Notes under the pieces: generated by a model
Seen by the model: only the letters and a program-made list of their open reading frames with translations
Told to the model about the DNA's origin: nothing
Database searches by the model: none
NCBI GenBank assembly: GCA_024707305.1
Contig: JANPZZ010000005.1
Coordinates: forward strand, 110,831-174,830
Source: Chitinophagaceae bacterium
GTDB lineage: Bacteria; Bacteroidota; Bacteroidia; Chitinophagales; Chitinophagaceae
DNA length: 64,000 bases
Direction of reading: 5' to 3'
Translations under genes and position numbers: made by a program
In this document: piece after piece, positions 46,704-56,985 of the stretch
How the letters are laid out: each line of letters starts with the position of its first letter
Position numbering within the stretch: position 1 is the first letter of the stretch

Positions 46704-47846
46704 ATGAGTGACCACCTCAATATCGCCGATTTTCTGAGCCCGATTAACCGTTATGAATTATCAGATGACGAGGGCTATAAAGACCGCCAGCTGGGAAAAA
46801 TTATCGATGTATATGAAGAGAGTTTTCCCGACCTCGACGAAGCACAAATTGTGATTGTGGGCTGCGGTGAGCAGCGGGGTAGCGGTATGGTGGGTAAAGA
46901 AAGCGACGCACCAGCAGCTGTCCGCCGTCATTTTTACCAACTCTATTACTGGCATAATGATATTCGCCTGGCCGATGTGGGCAATATCCGTGCGGGTGCA
47001 TCTTTTTACCGATACATATGCCGCCCTGCGAATGGTGGTGAATGAATTGATCAATGCCGGGAAACTGGTGTTGATTATCGGTGGCTCGCACGACCTTACA
47101 CTCGGACAATACCAGGCATACGCCGAAAACAAACGACTGATTGAGGCTTCCTGTGTGGACGCACTCATTGATCTGAATATTGATTCCCCTTTCCGCCATG
47201 AGAATTTCCTGATGGAAATGCTCACCGGCGACCCTAATTATATCCGTCATTATAACCATATCGGTTTCCAGAGTTATTATGTACATCCACGTATGCTGGA
47301 AACGATGGATAAAGCTTCGCTTTGATTGTTTTCGTGTAGGACACGTAAAAGAAAGCATCGACGAAATGGAGCCGGTGCTGCGCAGCAGCAATATGTTGTC
47401 GTTTGATATATCGGCACTGGCCAATGCCTTTGCTCCGGCTAATCGTCTTTCGCCAAATGGATTACATGGCGATGAAGCCTGCCAGATCATGCGTTTTGCG
47501 GGAATGAGCCCGATGATCAGCAGCATTGGTATTTTCGGCTACCTGCCGCAATACGACCAGAATGATCTTACAGCGAAACAAATCAGCCAGATGATGTGGT
47601 ATATTCTTGATGGCCGCAGCCGCGGTCGCCGCGAAGCATCGCTGGATGAAAAAGATTCTTTCAACGAATTTCATATCGCATTTGCTGAAGGTGGAAACCA
47701 TTTTTTTTACAAAGCAAAAAAACCGGCCGCTGGTGGATGCAATTGCCCGATAAAGAAATTTATCCGCCTGTAGCTACAAGGATTATCTCCTCGCCAGCAG
47801 CAATGAAATACCAGAACGATGGTTGCGCGCACAGGAGCGTGGTTGA
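46704..47846 (+). CDS. Arginase/formimidoylglutamase-fold protein (four frameshifts)
   Basis: Rejoined from five frames, about 380 residues, starting MSDHLNIADFLSPINRYELS. The arginase fold shows in IVIVGCGEQRGSG, IIGGSHDLTLGQYQAY, LSFDISALANAFAP and CQIMRFAGMSPMISSIGIFG, and the end WLRAQERG is typical of this Bacteroidota group. The metal-ligand motifs are altered: DxHxD is DALID (His replaced by Leu), and SFDISA lacks the second Asp, so Mn-dependent hydrolysis is doubtful although such proteins are often labelled formimidoylglutamase. Breaks: 47003-47007 (extra T), 47311-47313 (extra A), 47716-47722 (missing A), about 47768 (missing base). Confidence 0.8.
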
Positions 47847-47891
47847 GCAGGACATATCAATTTCATTAATCCATTAAACACATACAAAAAG

Positions 47892-48932
47892 ATGATTAAA
47901 ACAGGTATTGCTTCCTATGGCATGAGCGGCAAATTATTTCATGCTCCTTTTATCGCAAATCACCCTGGATTTGAACTTACAGCTATTGTTGAACGCAACC
48001 GCGATGAATCGCGCCGCCGTTATCCGGAAAGCAAACTGGTTCGTTCTTTTGATGAATTGCTGGCCGACGACAGCCTGCAACTGATTATTGTAAATACGCC
48101 CTCACATACGCACTACGAATACACAAAAGCTGCGTTGCTTGCGGGCAAACATGTAATTGTAGAAAAACCTTTTACCGTTAAGTTGGCCGAAGCAATTGAG
48201 CTGGATGAACTGGCTAAATCAAAAGGTCTCGAACTTTTTGTTTATCAAAACCGCCGTTATGATGGCGACTTCCGCGCTATTAAAGAAGTGCTGGAAAGCG
48301 GTAAGCTCGGTGATATTGTTGAAGCTGAATTCCGTTTCGATCGTTTTCGCATTCATTACAGCGGCAAACCGCATAAAGAAGGTGCGATGCCCGGTGCTGG
48401 CATTGTTCACGATCTGGGTGCGCACCTCGGCGATCAGGCACTACAGATGTTTGGTATGCCAGATGCTGTTTTTGCCGACATACGCATCCTGAGAAAAGAA
48501 GGAGTGGAAGCGAATGATTATTTCGAAATCCTTCTATTTTACCCCGATAAACGTGTGCGTTTAAAAAGTACAGTAATGGCGCGCGAATCGTTATATGCAT
48601 TTGTTGTGCACGGCAACAATGGAAGTTTCCTGCAGGAACGTTCAGATAAACAGGAAGAAGAACTGTTGAAAGAAACTGAACCTTCACTCGAAAGCTGGTG
48701 CCCAGGGCCACAAAAACCCGATGGCATTTTGCATTATATGGAAAATGGCCAGTCGGTGCGCAACGAAACCACATCAAAACCCGGCAACTATATGGGTTAC
48801 TTTGATGATGTGTACAAAGCGTTGACACAGGGTGCGCCCAATCCCGTGCCTGCATCGGATGCAATTAAAACAATGACGATTATTGAAAAGGCCTTTGAAA
48901 GTGCAGCTGCCGGTAAAATTGTAAGAATCTAA
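47892..48932 (+). CDS. Gfo/Idh/MocA-family oxidoreductase, cytosolic
   Basis: 346 residues without signal peptide. Rossmann start IKTGIASYGMSGKLFHAPFI, family motif HVIVEKPFTVKLAEAIELDE and the catalytic-region GAGIVHDLGAHLGDQALQMF with the conserved Asp and His. It is of the YdgJ/YhhX-like subgroup, unlike the Tat-exported paralogue at 16.5 kb. Substrate unknown. It precedes the PBP4 gene by 23 bases on the same strand. Confidence 0.9.
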   Translation: MIKTGIASYGMSGKLFHAPFIANHPGFELTAIVERNRDESRRRYPESKLVRSFDELLADDSLQLIIVNTPSHTHYEYTKAALLAGKHVIVEKPFTVKLAEAIELDELAKSKGLELFVYQNRRYDGDFRAIKEVLESGKLGDIVEAEFRFDRFRIHYSGKPHKEGAMPGAGIVHDLGAHLGDQALQMFGMPDAVFADIRILRKEGVEANDYFEILLFYPDKRVRLKSTVMARESLYAFVVHGNNGSFLQERSDKQEEELLKETEPSLESWCPGPQKPDGILHYMENGQSVRNETTSKPGNYMGYFDDVYKALTQGAPNPVPASDAIKTMTIIEKAFESAAAGKIVRI

Positions 48933-48955
48933 TTAAGATCAATAAAGCAATCAAT

Positions 48956-50305
48956 TTGAAAACATCTGTATCTGCGCTCCTGCTGATCCTGCTAATGTCG
49001 TCCTGTATCGTTACCCGTAAGCCCGCGGACACTTTTACAGAACCTGATGCATTATCAGTGCTGCTTGAAAATCCTGCATTGCTGTCAGCACATGTAGGCG
49101 TGAGTATTTATGATGTGGAGCGCGACAGTTTGTTGGTGAATTACCAGGGCGATAAATATTTCGTACCGGCAAGTAATACAAAGATTGTCACCTGCTATAC
49201 CTCCATGCAATGGCTGGGCGATAGTTCACTCACTTTTCTTGTTGCTGAGAACGACACTGCTGTATTTGTACAGCCTGCAGGCGATCCCAGTTTCTTACAT
49301 CGCGATTTTGCAAGGCAGCCAGTAATGGATTGGTTGAAGGCGCAAACAAAACCTGTTTATTTCTCTGATCAAAACTGGAAATCCAAACATTGGGGATCGG
49401 GTTGGGCATGGAGTGATTACGATGAAGCCTATATGCCTGAACGCAGCGCAATGCCGGTTTATGGAAATACAATTCGCTGGGAGCAGGCGTGGGCAGTCAA
49501 TCCACTCGATGAAGAAATGGCGGCCGTGGTGGCTTCAGATCCCCCAACGGAGTGGCCTGTAAATTTTTCTATTGAGAATGAAAATGGAAAGTTCAAAGTA
49601 AACAGAGCGCTTTCTGAAAATCTTTTTACCATTATCGAAGGAAAAGAAGACAATCCCAAAGTAGATGTTCCTTTTGTTACATATGGAATCAAATCTGCAT
49701 TAGAGATTCTTAGTTACAACCTCGAAAAGCCACTGCATTATTGGGACGATAATTTGCCTGCTAAATTATCGTGGAAGCCGATGTATTCACAACCAATAGA
49801 TTCAATTCTTAAACCGATGATGAATCGCAGCGATAATTTTTTTGCAGAACAATTGCTGTTGATGGTTTCACATAAAATGTCGGGGAAACTGAATGAACGC
49901 ATCGCGATCGACAGCATGTTCAAAACCTCGCTCGCCGATCTGCAAGGCACAGCACGCTGGGCCGACGGATCAGGATTGAGTCGTTACAATCTTTTTACAC
50001 CGCGCGATTTTGTAACCATTCTGAAAAAAATGAGGAATGAAGTGGGCATGGAAAGAATCAAAGCGGTTTTTCCTGCAGGTGGACGCGGTACACTTTCCAG
50101 TTATTATGTTGCCGACGAGCCTTATCTCTATGCAAAAACAGGTACACTCGCAGGTGTGGTTGCATTGAGCGGCTATCTTACCGGCGACGATGGCAAACAA
50201 TATATTTTTTCTGTGCTGGTAAATAATCACCGCGCAAACGCTGTTGATGTGCGAAGGGCGGTAGAGAAATATCTTATTCGTTTTAAAGAAGGAAAACGCC
50301 GATAA
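48956..50305 (+). CDS. D-alanyl-D-alanine carboxypeptidase/endopeptidase (PBP4 type)
   Basis: 449 residues with TTG start at 48956 and a lipoprotein signal (LLLILLMSSC, lipobox LMSSC). The three penicillin-binding motifs are SxxK in ASNTKIVTCYT, SxN in MNRSDNFFAEQ and KTG in YAKTGTLAGVV. This is peptidase family S13, which trims and cuts peptidoglycan cross-links in the periplasm. Lipid anchoring is a departure from E. coli DacB. Convergent with mutL, with adjacent ends (50305/50306). Confidence 0.92.
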   Translation: MKTSVSALLLILLMSSCIVTRKPADTFTEPDALSVLLENPALLSAHVGVSIYDVERDSLLVNYQGDKYFVPASNTKIVTCYTSMQWLGDSSLTFLVAENDTAVFVQPAGDPSFLHRDFARQPVMDWLKAQTKPVYFSDQNWKSKHWGSGWAWSDYDEAYMPERSAMPVYGNTIRWEQAWAVNPLDEEMAAVVASDPPTEWPVNFSIENENGKFKVNRALSENLFTIIEGKEDNPKVDVPFVTYGIKSALEILSYNLEKPLHYWDDNLPAKLSWKPMYSQPIDSILKPMMNRSDNFFAEQLLLMVSHKMSGKLNERIAIDSMFKTSLADLQGTARWADGSGLSRYNLFTPRDFVTILKKMRNEVGMERIKAVFPAGGRGTLSSYYVADEPYLYAKTGTLAGVVALSGYLTGDDGKQYIFSVLVNNHRANAVDVRRAVEKYLIRFKEGKRR

Positions 50306-52132
50306 TTATCTCCTGAACATTCCTTCCAGCTCATCCTGTTTAAATTCAAGGTAAGTAGGACGTCCATCCGGCGTTGCATTCGGCTGCTGGCAACTGAACA
50401 GATCCTGTAACAGGTTTTTCATTTCTCTTTCTGTAAGACGTACTCCTGTTTTAATCGCCTGCTGGCGAGCAACCGAACGAATCAGTTTTTCTCTCGGCGT
50501 AAATTTGATATCTGTACTATAATGTTTGTATTGTTCCAGCAGAAAATCAAAAAGGTGTTTATCGTTGTCGTTGTCGATATCAGCCGGCGTGCCCTGGATG
50601 ACAAAACTGTTTTTACCAAAAGGCTCCACCAGGTAACCCAACAACTTCAAATCCGGGAGTAGCTCGGTTAGCAAAACAGCATCTGAAGGTGTGAGTTCAA
50701 TATTTACCGGAAAAAGGCTGGGCTGACTGGTAATGGGTTGCCCCTGCGAAGCGGCAGTAAGTCGTTCGTACAATACGCGCTCGTGCGCCTGTTGTTGATG
50801 CACCAACAAAAATCCTTTTTGAGACGGAGTAACTATGTAGGTGTTGAGCAGTTGAAACAGTTCCGCATCGTCTTCCGTTTTTCCCCATAAACCTGATTCG
50901 TTCTGTGCTGTGGAACTACCTGACGATGCAGGTGTTTCAACATTTTCCGTTTTATAAAAATCGTTCCAGTCGGGAAAGCTTTGCCTTCCCGGTTCAATCA
51001 GGTGCGCCTGGTGTTTCTGGCTAAAGCCGCGAAACAAAAGCGAAGCTGCTGCAGCGGATTGTTTCTCCTGTGTAAAGGGCTGTTGAATTGAAGACAGTTG
51101 TTGGATACCTGCATCCAGTTCAAAATCGAGGGTAGGTGTTACGCTGAACTGCGCAAGTGCATGTTTAATGGCGGCATGCACAAATGCATACACGATCTTT
51201 TCATCTTCAAACTTAATTTCCTGTTTTGTCGGGTGAACGTTCACATCCACCTGTGCAGGATCAAGATCGATAAACAACACAAACATGGGGTAACTATCGC
51301 CGGGAATCAATTCCTGGTAAGCATTCATTACCGCGTGTTGCAGGTAGGGGCTTCTGATAAAGCGGTTGTTGACGAAGAAATACTGGTCGCCTCTCGTTTT
51401 TTTCGCGGTTTCTGGTTTTCCCACAAAACCACTGATATCAAGATAATCGGTGTGTTCCTTAACGGTTACCAGTTTTGCATTGTAATTGTTTCCGAGCAGT
51501 TGAACAATGCGTTGTTTCAGGCTGCCTGGTTCAAGATGAAAAAGTTGTTCACCATTTGCGGTAAACGTGAAACGGATTGCCGGAAACGCCAGCGCCACGC
51601 GGGTAAACTCATCCACGATATGGCGCATTTCAGATGCGTTGGTCTTCAAAAAATTGCGGCGTGCGGGAACGTTGAAGAATAGATTCTTCATGGCGATGCT
51701 GGTTCCTGTGGGAGTGGCTACAGGTTCAAGTTTCGTCACCACGCTGTTTTCAACTTCCAGGCAAACTCCGGCTTCATCTTCTGCGCGTTTGGTTTTGAGC
51801 TCTACCTGTGCTACGGCAGCAATGGATGCAAGCGCCTCACCACGGAAGCCCATAGTACGTATATGAAAAAGATCATCTATCTGTCGAATCTTGGAAGTAG
51901 CATGTCTTTCAAAACACATGCGTGCATCGGATTCACTCATGCCAGAACCATTGTCGATCACCTGCACAAGCGATTTTCCTGCGTCCTGGATGATGAGCCG
52001 GATATCATTGGCTCCTGCATCCACGGCATTTTCAAGTAATTCCTTTACAGCACTTGCCGGGCGCTGAATCACTTCGCCAGCAGCAATCTGGTTTGCAATA
52101 TTATCCGGTAATAAAACTATTTTGTCTGACAC
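50306..52132 (-). CDS. mutL: DNA mismatch repair protein MutL
   Basis: 608 residues. The GHKL ATPase motifs are complete: NQIAAGEVIQRPASAVKELL and ENAVDAG, VIDNGSGMSESDA, HATSKI, MGFRGEALASIAAV and GTSIAMKNLFFNVPARRNFL. The middle linker (about 340-420) is low in conservation, and the dimerisation domain has LLLVHQQQAHERVLYERL. The end is CQQPNATPDGRPTYLEFKQD. A -7 box lies 19 bases upstream of the ATG. The intact frame contrasts with the broken MutS-like gene at 25-27 kb, which is a different protein. Confidence 0.95.
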   Translation of the reverse strand: MSDKIVLLPDNIANQIAAGEVIQRPASAVKELLENAVDAGANDIRLIIQDAGKSLVQVIDNGSGMSESDARMCFERHATSKIRQIDDLFHIRTMGFRGEALASIAAVAQVELKTKRAEDEAGVCLEVENSVVTKLEPVATPTGTSIAMKNLFFNVPARRNFLKTNASEMRHIVDEFTRVALAFPAIRFTFTANGEQLFHLEPGSLKQRIVQLLGNNYNAKLVTVKEHTDYLDISGFVGKPETAKKTRGDQYFFVNNRFIRSPYLQHAVMNAYQELIPGDSYPMFVLFIDLDPAQVDVNVHPTKQEIKFEDEKIVYAFVHAAIKHALAQFSVTPTLDFELDAGIQQLSSIQQPFTQEKQSAAAASLLFRGFSQKHQAHLIEPGRQSFPDWNDFYKTENVETPASSGSSTAQNESGLWGKTEDDAELFQLLNTYIVTPSQKGFLLVHQQQAHERVLYERLTAASQGQPITSQPSLFPVNIELTPSDAVLLTELLPDLKLLGYLVEPFGKNSFVIQGTPADIDNDNDKHLFDFLLEQYKHYSTDIKFTPREKLIRSVARQQAIKTGVRLTEREMKNLLQDLFSCQQPNATPDGRPTYLEFKQDELEGMFRR

Positions 52133-52151
52133 TTCTGAATTTCTCCGGCGT

Positions 52152-52159
52152 CAAAAATA
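52152..52159 (-). promoter_or_regulatory. -7 box (TATTTTTG) of mutL
   Basis: TATTTTTG on the minus strand, 19 bases upstream of the mutL ATG. Confidence 0.55.
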
Positions 52160-52302
52160 ACACTTTGATTTTTAAGGAACTCTTGATTCGCGGTCGCATC
52201 AAATGATTTAATTTTAGCGTTGATTTCAGAAACGGTGCAGAATTGCAAAAGCGACGGTTTTACAATTGTCAGCCTGCTGAGGCTCAAACTTTTAGTATTT
52301 GT

Positions 52303-55187
52303 ATGAAAAAAATCAAACAGGCCCTCCTTCTTCTTCTTCTTTTTTCCCGTAATCGGATATTCCCAATTTCAAAGCCAGCTTTCGGAGCAGGAATGGGTAG
52401 ATAGCGTGTTTAAAAGTCTTACCCGCGATCAACGTATTGCGCAATTAATGGTAATACGGGCGCATTCAAACCTGGGCCCCGACCATGTTGCAAAAGTGAC
52501 GGAAGACATCCGCAAATACAATGTAGGCGCCCTTTGCTTTTTTCAAGGTGGCCCTTACCGGCAGGCACAACTTACAAATGCTTACCAGGCCATGGCCCAA
52601 ACACCCATCATGGTTACAATCGATGGTGAATGGGGTCTGGGAATGCGACTGGATAGTGTTACCCGTTTCCCTTATCAACTTACGCTGGGTGCATTGGCCA
52701 ATGAATCGCTGATCTATAAAATGGGTATTGCAGTAGGTAATCAGTGCAAACGCCTGGGCGTGCATGTAAACTATGCACCTGTGGTGGATGTGAACAATAA
52801 TCCTGCAAACCCGGTGATAGGTTTCCGCTCGTTTGGTGAGGATAAATTCAAGGTGGCCAGATATGGTGCTGCCTATACACGTGGTATGCAGGATGCCGGC
52901 ATCATGGCTTGCGCAAAACATTTTCCCGGGCATGGTGATGTAGATGTGGATTCACATTACGATTTGCCAGTAGTGAACAAAACCATTGCACAACTCGATT
53001 CGCTGGAGTTATATCCTTTCTATGCGCAGGTAGAAGCCAATGTAGGAAGTTTTATGATCGCACACCTCGCAATTCCAACTATTGACAATCGTGCCAACCG
53101 TGCTACGTCGATTTCAAAAAATGCAGTAACAGGTTTGCTCCGCGATAAACTGAAATACGATGGACTCACATTTACCGACGCACTGGAGATGAAAGGTGTT
53201 GCAAAATATTTTCCGGGAGGAACTATTTCAGTTGAGGCATTGATTGCTGGCAACGACATGCTTTGTTTACCCGAATCCGTTCCTGAATCAATAGAAGAAA
53301 TTAAGAAAGCGATCAAAAAGAAAAAACTCACCTGGAAAGATATTGATGAGAAGGTGAAAAAAAGTGTTGCATGCAAAGTATCAGTTAGGCCTGGCGAATA
53401 TGAAGCCGATTGAAATGGAAAACCTGCTGGAAGACCTGAATGCGCAAACCAATGAAATCAGGTACCAGGTGGCTTCTCATACTATCACCCTTCTTCGCGA
53501 GGAAAAACCCACCATCCCGCTGCCAACCGGGAAAAAGACAGCTTATATCGGTATAGGTGTAAATGGCCTGAACGATTTTGGTAAACGTGTTTTTGAGCGA
53601 TTCGATTCAGACAATTATTTTCTTTCGTATAAAGAAAGTGAAGCCGAATCACAAGCGATACTGAAAGCACTGGCTGAGAAAAAATACGATCAGGTTATAA
53701 TCAGTATTCATGACTACAGCAATCGTCCGGCGAATAATTATGGCATTAGTACGGTAGCAAAAAACCTGGTGCTGGCGGCACAGCAATATAAGCCGGTAAC
53801 GATGTTGTTTGGAAATGTGATGGCTGCCGGGCAGTTCTGTGAGGCAGTAAACCTGTTAGCCTGTTATCAGGATGATGACATCACGCAACATACAGCCGCC
53901 GACGTGTTGGAGGGAAAAATTGTTCCGCAAGGTCAACTGCCTGTTTCAGTTTGCGATTTCAAATACGGGCACGGAGTACAGTATGCCTTCCTGGACCCGG
54001 CAAGGGTAGCAGGGGAGGATAAAATGTATGGCATCGATTCAATTGCGCTCGATGCGATTGCAAAAAAAGCATTTCCCGGATGTGTGGTGGTAGCTGCTAA
54101 AGATGGTGAGATCATTTATAGCAAAGCATTCGGAACGCTGGAGTATGATAAGCCAGAACCTTTAACGCTTGATCATGTTTTTGATCTCGCCTCGGTAACA
54201 AAAATTTCGGCAACTACAATTTCCATCATGAAATTGTATGAAGAAGGAAAGATAAAACTGGATGGAAAGCTCGGCGATTATCTGCCAGTAATGCGTGGTA
54301 CTAATAAAGCGAATTTGCGCATTGATGATATCCTGCTTCACCAGGCAGGCCTCGTTCCTTTTATTTCTTTTTATAAAGAAACGATTGATGAAAAAACCGG
54401 CATTCCCAATCCCGCCATTTATTCCAACAAACCAAAGAAAGGTTTTTCAGTTCGCGTTGCAGAAAATCTCTATCGTCGCGATGACTGGAGTGATACCTTG
54501 ATGAAACGTATTATCCAGAGTCCTGTAGGACCAAAGGATAAATATGTTTATAGCGACAATGATTTTATTCTTCTTGGAAAAATTGTGGAGCAATTGAGCG
54601 GACTCACCTTAGATGAATATACTTATCGCAATTTTTATCAGCCGATGGGACTGGCGTCAATGGGTTTTACACCACGTAAGCGTGCAAAGGCTGAATTGAT
54701 TGTACCGACCGAAGAAGAGCAACATTTCCGCAGGCAATTGTTGCGTGGCGATGTACATGATGAAGGAGCCTCATTGTTTGGTGGTGTAGCCGGACATGCC
54801 GGTTTGTTTTCGAATGCATATGATCTTGTAGCACTTTACCAAATGTTGCTCAACGGCGGAGAGTTGAATGGTACACGTTATTTCCAACCTGAGACCATTG
54901 AGCTGTTTACGTCTTACCAAAGTAATATCAGCCGCCGCGGACTTGGGTTTGATAAACCCGAAAAAGACAATGCCACACGTCCTGACCCCTATCCTGCGTT
55001 GAGCGTGTCGCCAAAAACATTTGGCCATACTGGCTTTACCGGCACCTGCGTTTGGGCCGATCCCGAATCTAACCTTGTTTATGTATTTCTCAGCAATCGC
55101 GTTTATCCCACGCGCAACAATCCCAAACTATCTCAAATGAATATTCGCACCAATATCCAGGATTGGATATACAGGGCACTTAAATAA
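52303..55187 (+). CDS. Secreted GH3 (NagZ-like) - beta-lactamase-family fusion (two frameshifts)
   Basis: About 960 residues after rejoining. Signal peptide KKIKQALLLLLLFPVIGYSQ, then a glycoside hydrolase family 3 domain of the beta-N-acetylglucosaminidase type (MVTIDGEWGLGMRL; CAKHFPGHGDVDVDSHYDLP, the NagZ catalytic loop; FTDALEMKGVA). A GH3 C-terminal alpha/beta domain follows (about 360-560), and finally a serine beta-lactamase-like domain with SxxK in LASVTKISAT, YSD in YVYSDNDFILL and HTG in FGHTGFTGTCV. A periplasmic role in muropeptide breakdown is inferred. Breaks: T run 52340-52345 in the signal peptide and A run 53357-53363, each one extra base. Confidence 0.9.
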
Positions 55188-55191
55188 TCTA

Positions 55192-55232
55192 ATTTTTTAT
55201 AAAGGCACTCTTAGAGTGCCTTTATAAAAAAT
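55192..55232. terminator. 19-base perfect palindromic hairpin
   Basis: ATTTTTTATAAAGGCACTC and its exact complement around a TTA loop, five bases after the GH3 gene. The flanking T and A runs make it bidirectional. Confidence 0.85.
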
Positions 55233-55321
55233 GTCTAAACGAATGTGGCTGCTTTATTCTGTTGAGCTCTTGGATTCTTAATTTGTTGAAGTTTGTCCGA
55301 ATCGCGGCCAACTTATCGTAG

Positions 55322-55364
55322 CAATAATAATAAAGGCACTCGTCGAGTGCCTTTATTATTATTG
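55322..55364. terminator. 21-base perfect palindromic hairpin overlapping the ricT stop
   Basis: Arms of 21 bases (CAATAATAATAAAGGCACTCG and complement) with a one-base centre. The inner TAAAGGCACTC is the same as in the hairpin at 55192, but the outer parts differ. The TAA stop of ricT is inside the right arm. The 89 bases between the two hairpins hold no gene. Confidence 0.8.
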
Positions 55365-56777
55365 GGGTTTCGGCCCCGGAGGTTTTTGTTGTCCGCGTGA
55401 TCCGCCGCCTTGTTGGGGTGGACGTTGCCCGCCTCCTGGTTGCTGTGGAGGTCTGGGTCCACGGCTTTGTTGTTGTGGTCCCCGTTGGCCACCTTGTTGT
55501 GGTGGACGTTGGCCACCACCCTGTTGCTGTGGACGTGGTCCGCCGCCGCCGCCCTGTTGCGAACCGCGAGGGCCGCTTTGTTGCAGGCGTTGTTGACCTC
55601 CCTGTTGAGGAGGGCGGTTGCCAGGTCCCTGGCGCTGTCCTGCTTTTTGCTGGTGTTGCTGATGACGACGTTTTTTGTCGGCTTTCTCCAGGCTGCGCAG
55701 GCTGATCTGGCCTACAACATCTACAAATTCCGGTTCTACTTCTTTCGGTTTGTTGCTGGTCACTTCCACAGCTTCCAGTTCTTCGGGAATGATACCCTGT
55801 CTGTTGAGTGATTTAATTTTCAAAACACGTTCAATCGTCAGCGGGTATTGTTTGGTGCTGTCGGGCAGCGTATACCACATCAGGTTTTTGAAAATATCTT
55901 TTTTGATCAGGTATGCATTTCCTTTAGCTACCTGGATTTGATCGCAATTATCAGGGAAATGCTGGAGTGCATCCAGGTAAGTATCCAGTTCGTAGTTGAG
56001 ACAGCACTTCAGGCGTCCGCACTGGCCACTCAGTTTCGACTGGTTGATAGAGAGGTTCTGGTATCTGGCGGCAGCCGTGTTTACCGATTTAAAATCGGTC
56101 AGCCATGTGCTACAGCAAAGTTCACGTCCGCAGCTACCCACGCCGCCTACTTTACCAGCTTCCTGGCGTGCACCAATCTGCCGCATTTCCACTTTTACTT
56201 TAAATTCAGAAGCATACACTTTAATCAGCTCGCGGAAGTCGACACGTCCATCGGCGATATAAAAGAAAGTAGCCTTACGACCATCTGCCTGCATTTCAAC
56301 CTGGCTGATTTTCATATCCAGCTTTAGTTGTTTGGCGATGGCGCGACTGCGAATAACGGCTTCTGGTTCACGTGCTTTGTTTTGGCGCATCAGATCGAGG
56401 TCTCGTTCTGTAGCCACACGAAGCACTTTTTTCATTTCGGGGTTCTCTTCACGCACATTGCGTTTCTTCATTTGTAAGCGCACGATCTCTCCGGTCAGCG
56501 ACACTTCTCCTACATCAAAACCACTTACTCCTTCCACCGCAATCATTTCCCCTTTTTCAAAATGCTGAAGCGTGGGATTGCGGAAAAAATCTTTACGTGA
56601 TCCTTTATTGAAACTGACTTCGATCACCTTGCAGGCACTTTCGAAATCAGCGATAGGCAGATTATGAAGCCAGTCGTAAGTATTCATGCGGTTGCAACCG
56701 CCGGTACTACAACCACCGTTGCTCTTACATCCCCCGGGCTTACTGCCATTGGCAGTGCCACAACTGGTACAACCCAT
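55359..56777 (-). CDS. ricT: RicT/YaaT-like PSP1-domain protein with low-complexity tail
   Basis: Start at ATG 56777 (MGCTSCGTANGSKPGGCKSN), giving a cysteine-rich N-terminus. The PSP1 core is GEMIAVEGVSGFDVGEVSLT, ADGRVDFRELIKVYASEFKV, VGGVGSCGRELCCSTWLTDF and SGQCGRLKCCLNYELDTYLD, with the cysteines that in Bacillus hold iron-sulfur clusters of the Ric (RNase Y-modifying) complex. From about residue 375 a tail of about 95 residues is made of Q, G, P and R (RPPQQGGQ-like repeats), probably disordered and possibly RNA-binding. It is followed on the same strand by holB upstream at 56986. Confidence 0.85.
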   Translation of the reverse strand: MGCTSCGTANGSKPGGCKSNGGCSTGGCNRMNTYDWLHNLPIADFESACKVIEVSFNKGSRKDFFRNPTLQHFEKGEMIAVEGVSGFDVGEVSLTGEIVRLQMKKRNVREENPEMKKVLRVATERDLDLMRQNKAREPEAVIRSRAIAKQLKLDMKISQVEMQADGRKATFFYIADGRVDFRELIKVYASEFKVKVEMRQIGARQEAGKVGGVGSCGRELCCSTWLTDFKSVNTAAARYQNLSINQSKLSGQCGRLKCCLNYELDTYLDALQHFPDNCDQIQVAKGNAYLIKKDIFKNLMWYTLPDSTKQYPLTIERVLKIKSLNRQGIIPEELEAVEVTSNKPKEVEPEFVDVVGQISLRSLEKADKKRRHQQHQQKAGQRQGPGNRPPQQGGQQRLQQSGPRGSQQGGGGGPRPQQQGGGQRPPQQGGQRGPQQQSRGPRPPQQPGGGQRPPQQGGGSRGQQKPPGPKPQ

Positions 56778-56985
56778 TTGATTATAAATTAAATAAATGA
56801 TAATGTGGTTCAAATAACCACGCGAGATGAGAAAGATAACAACAATATCGCAGGATTTCGAGCTTTTTCTGAATCCCGGCTTCTATATAAAGGAGTGAAA
56901 ATACAGTTGTTACTTCCCGGACCGGCTTGCTGATTTCTCACATCTCTGTTGTCACTACCGGCATCTGTCACGTTGGTCATTAACC

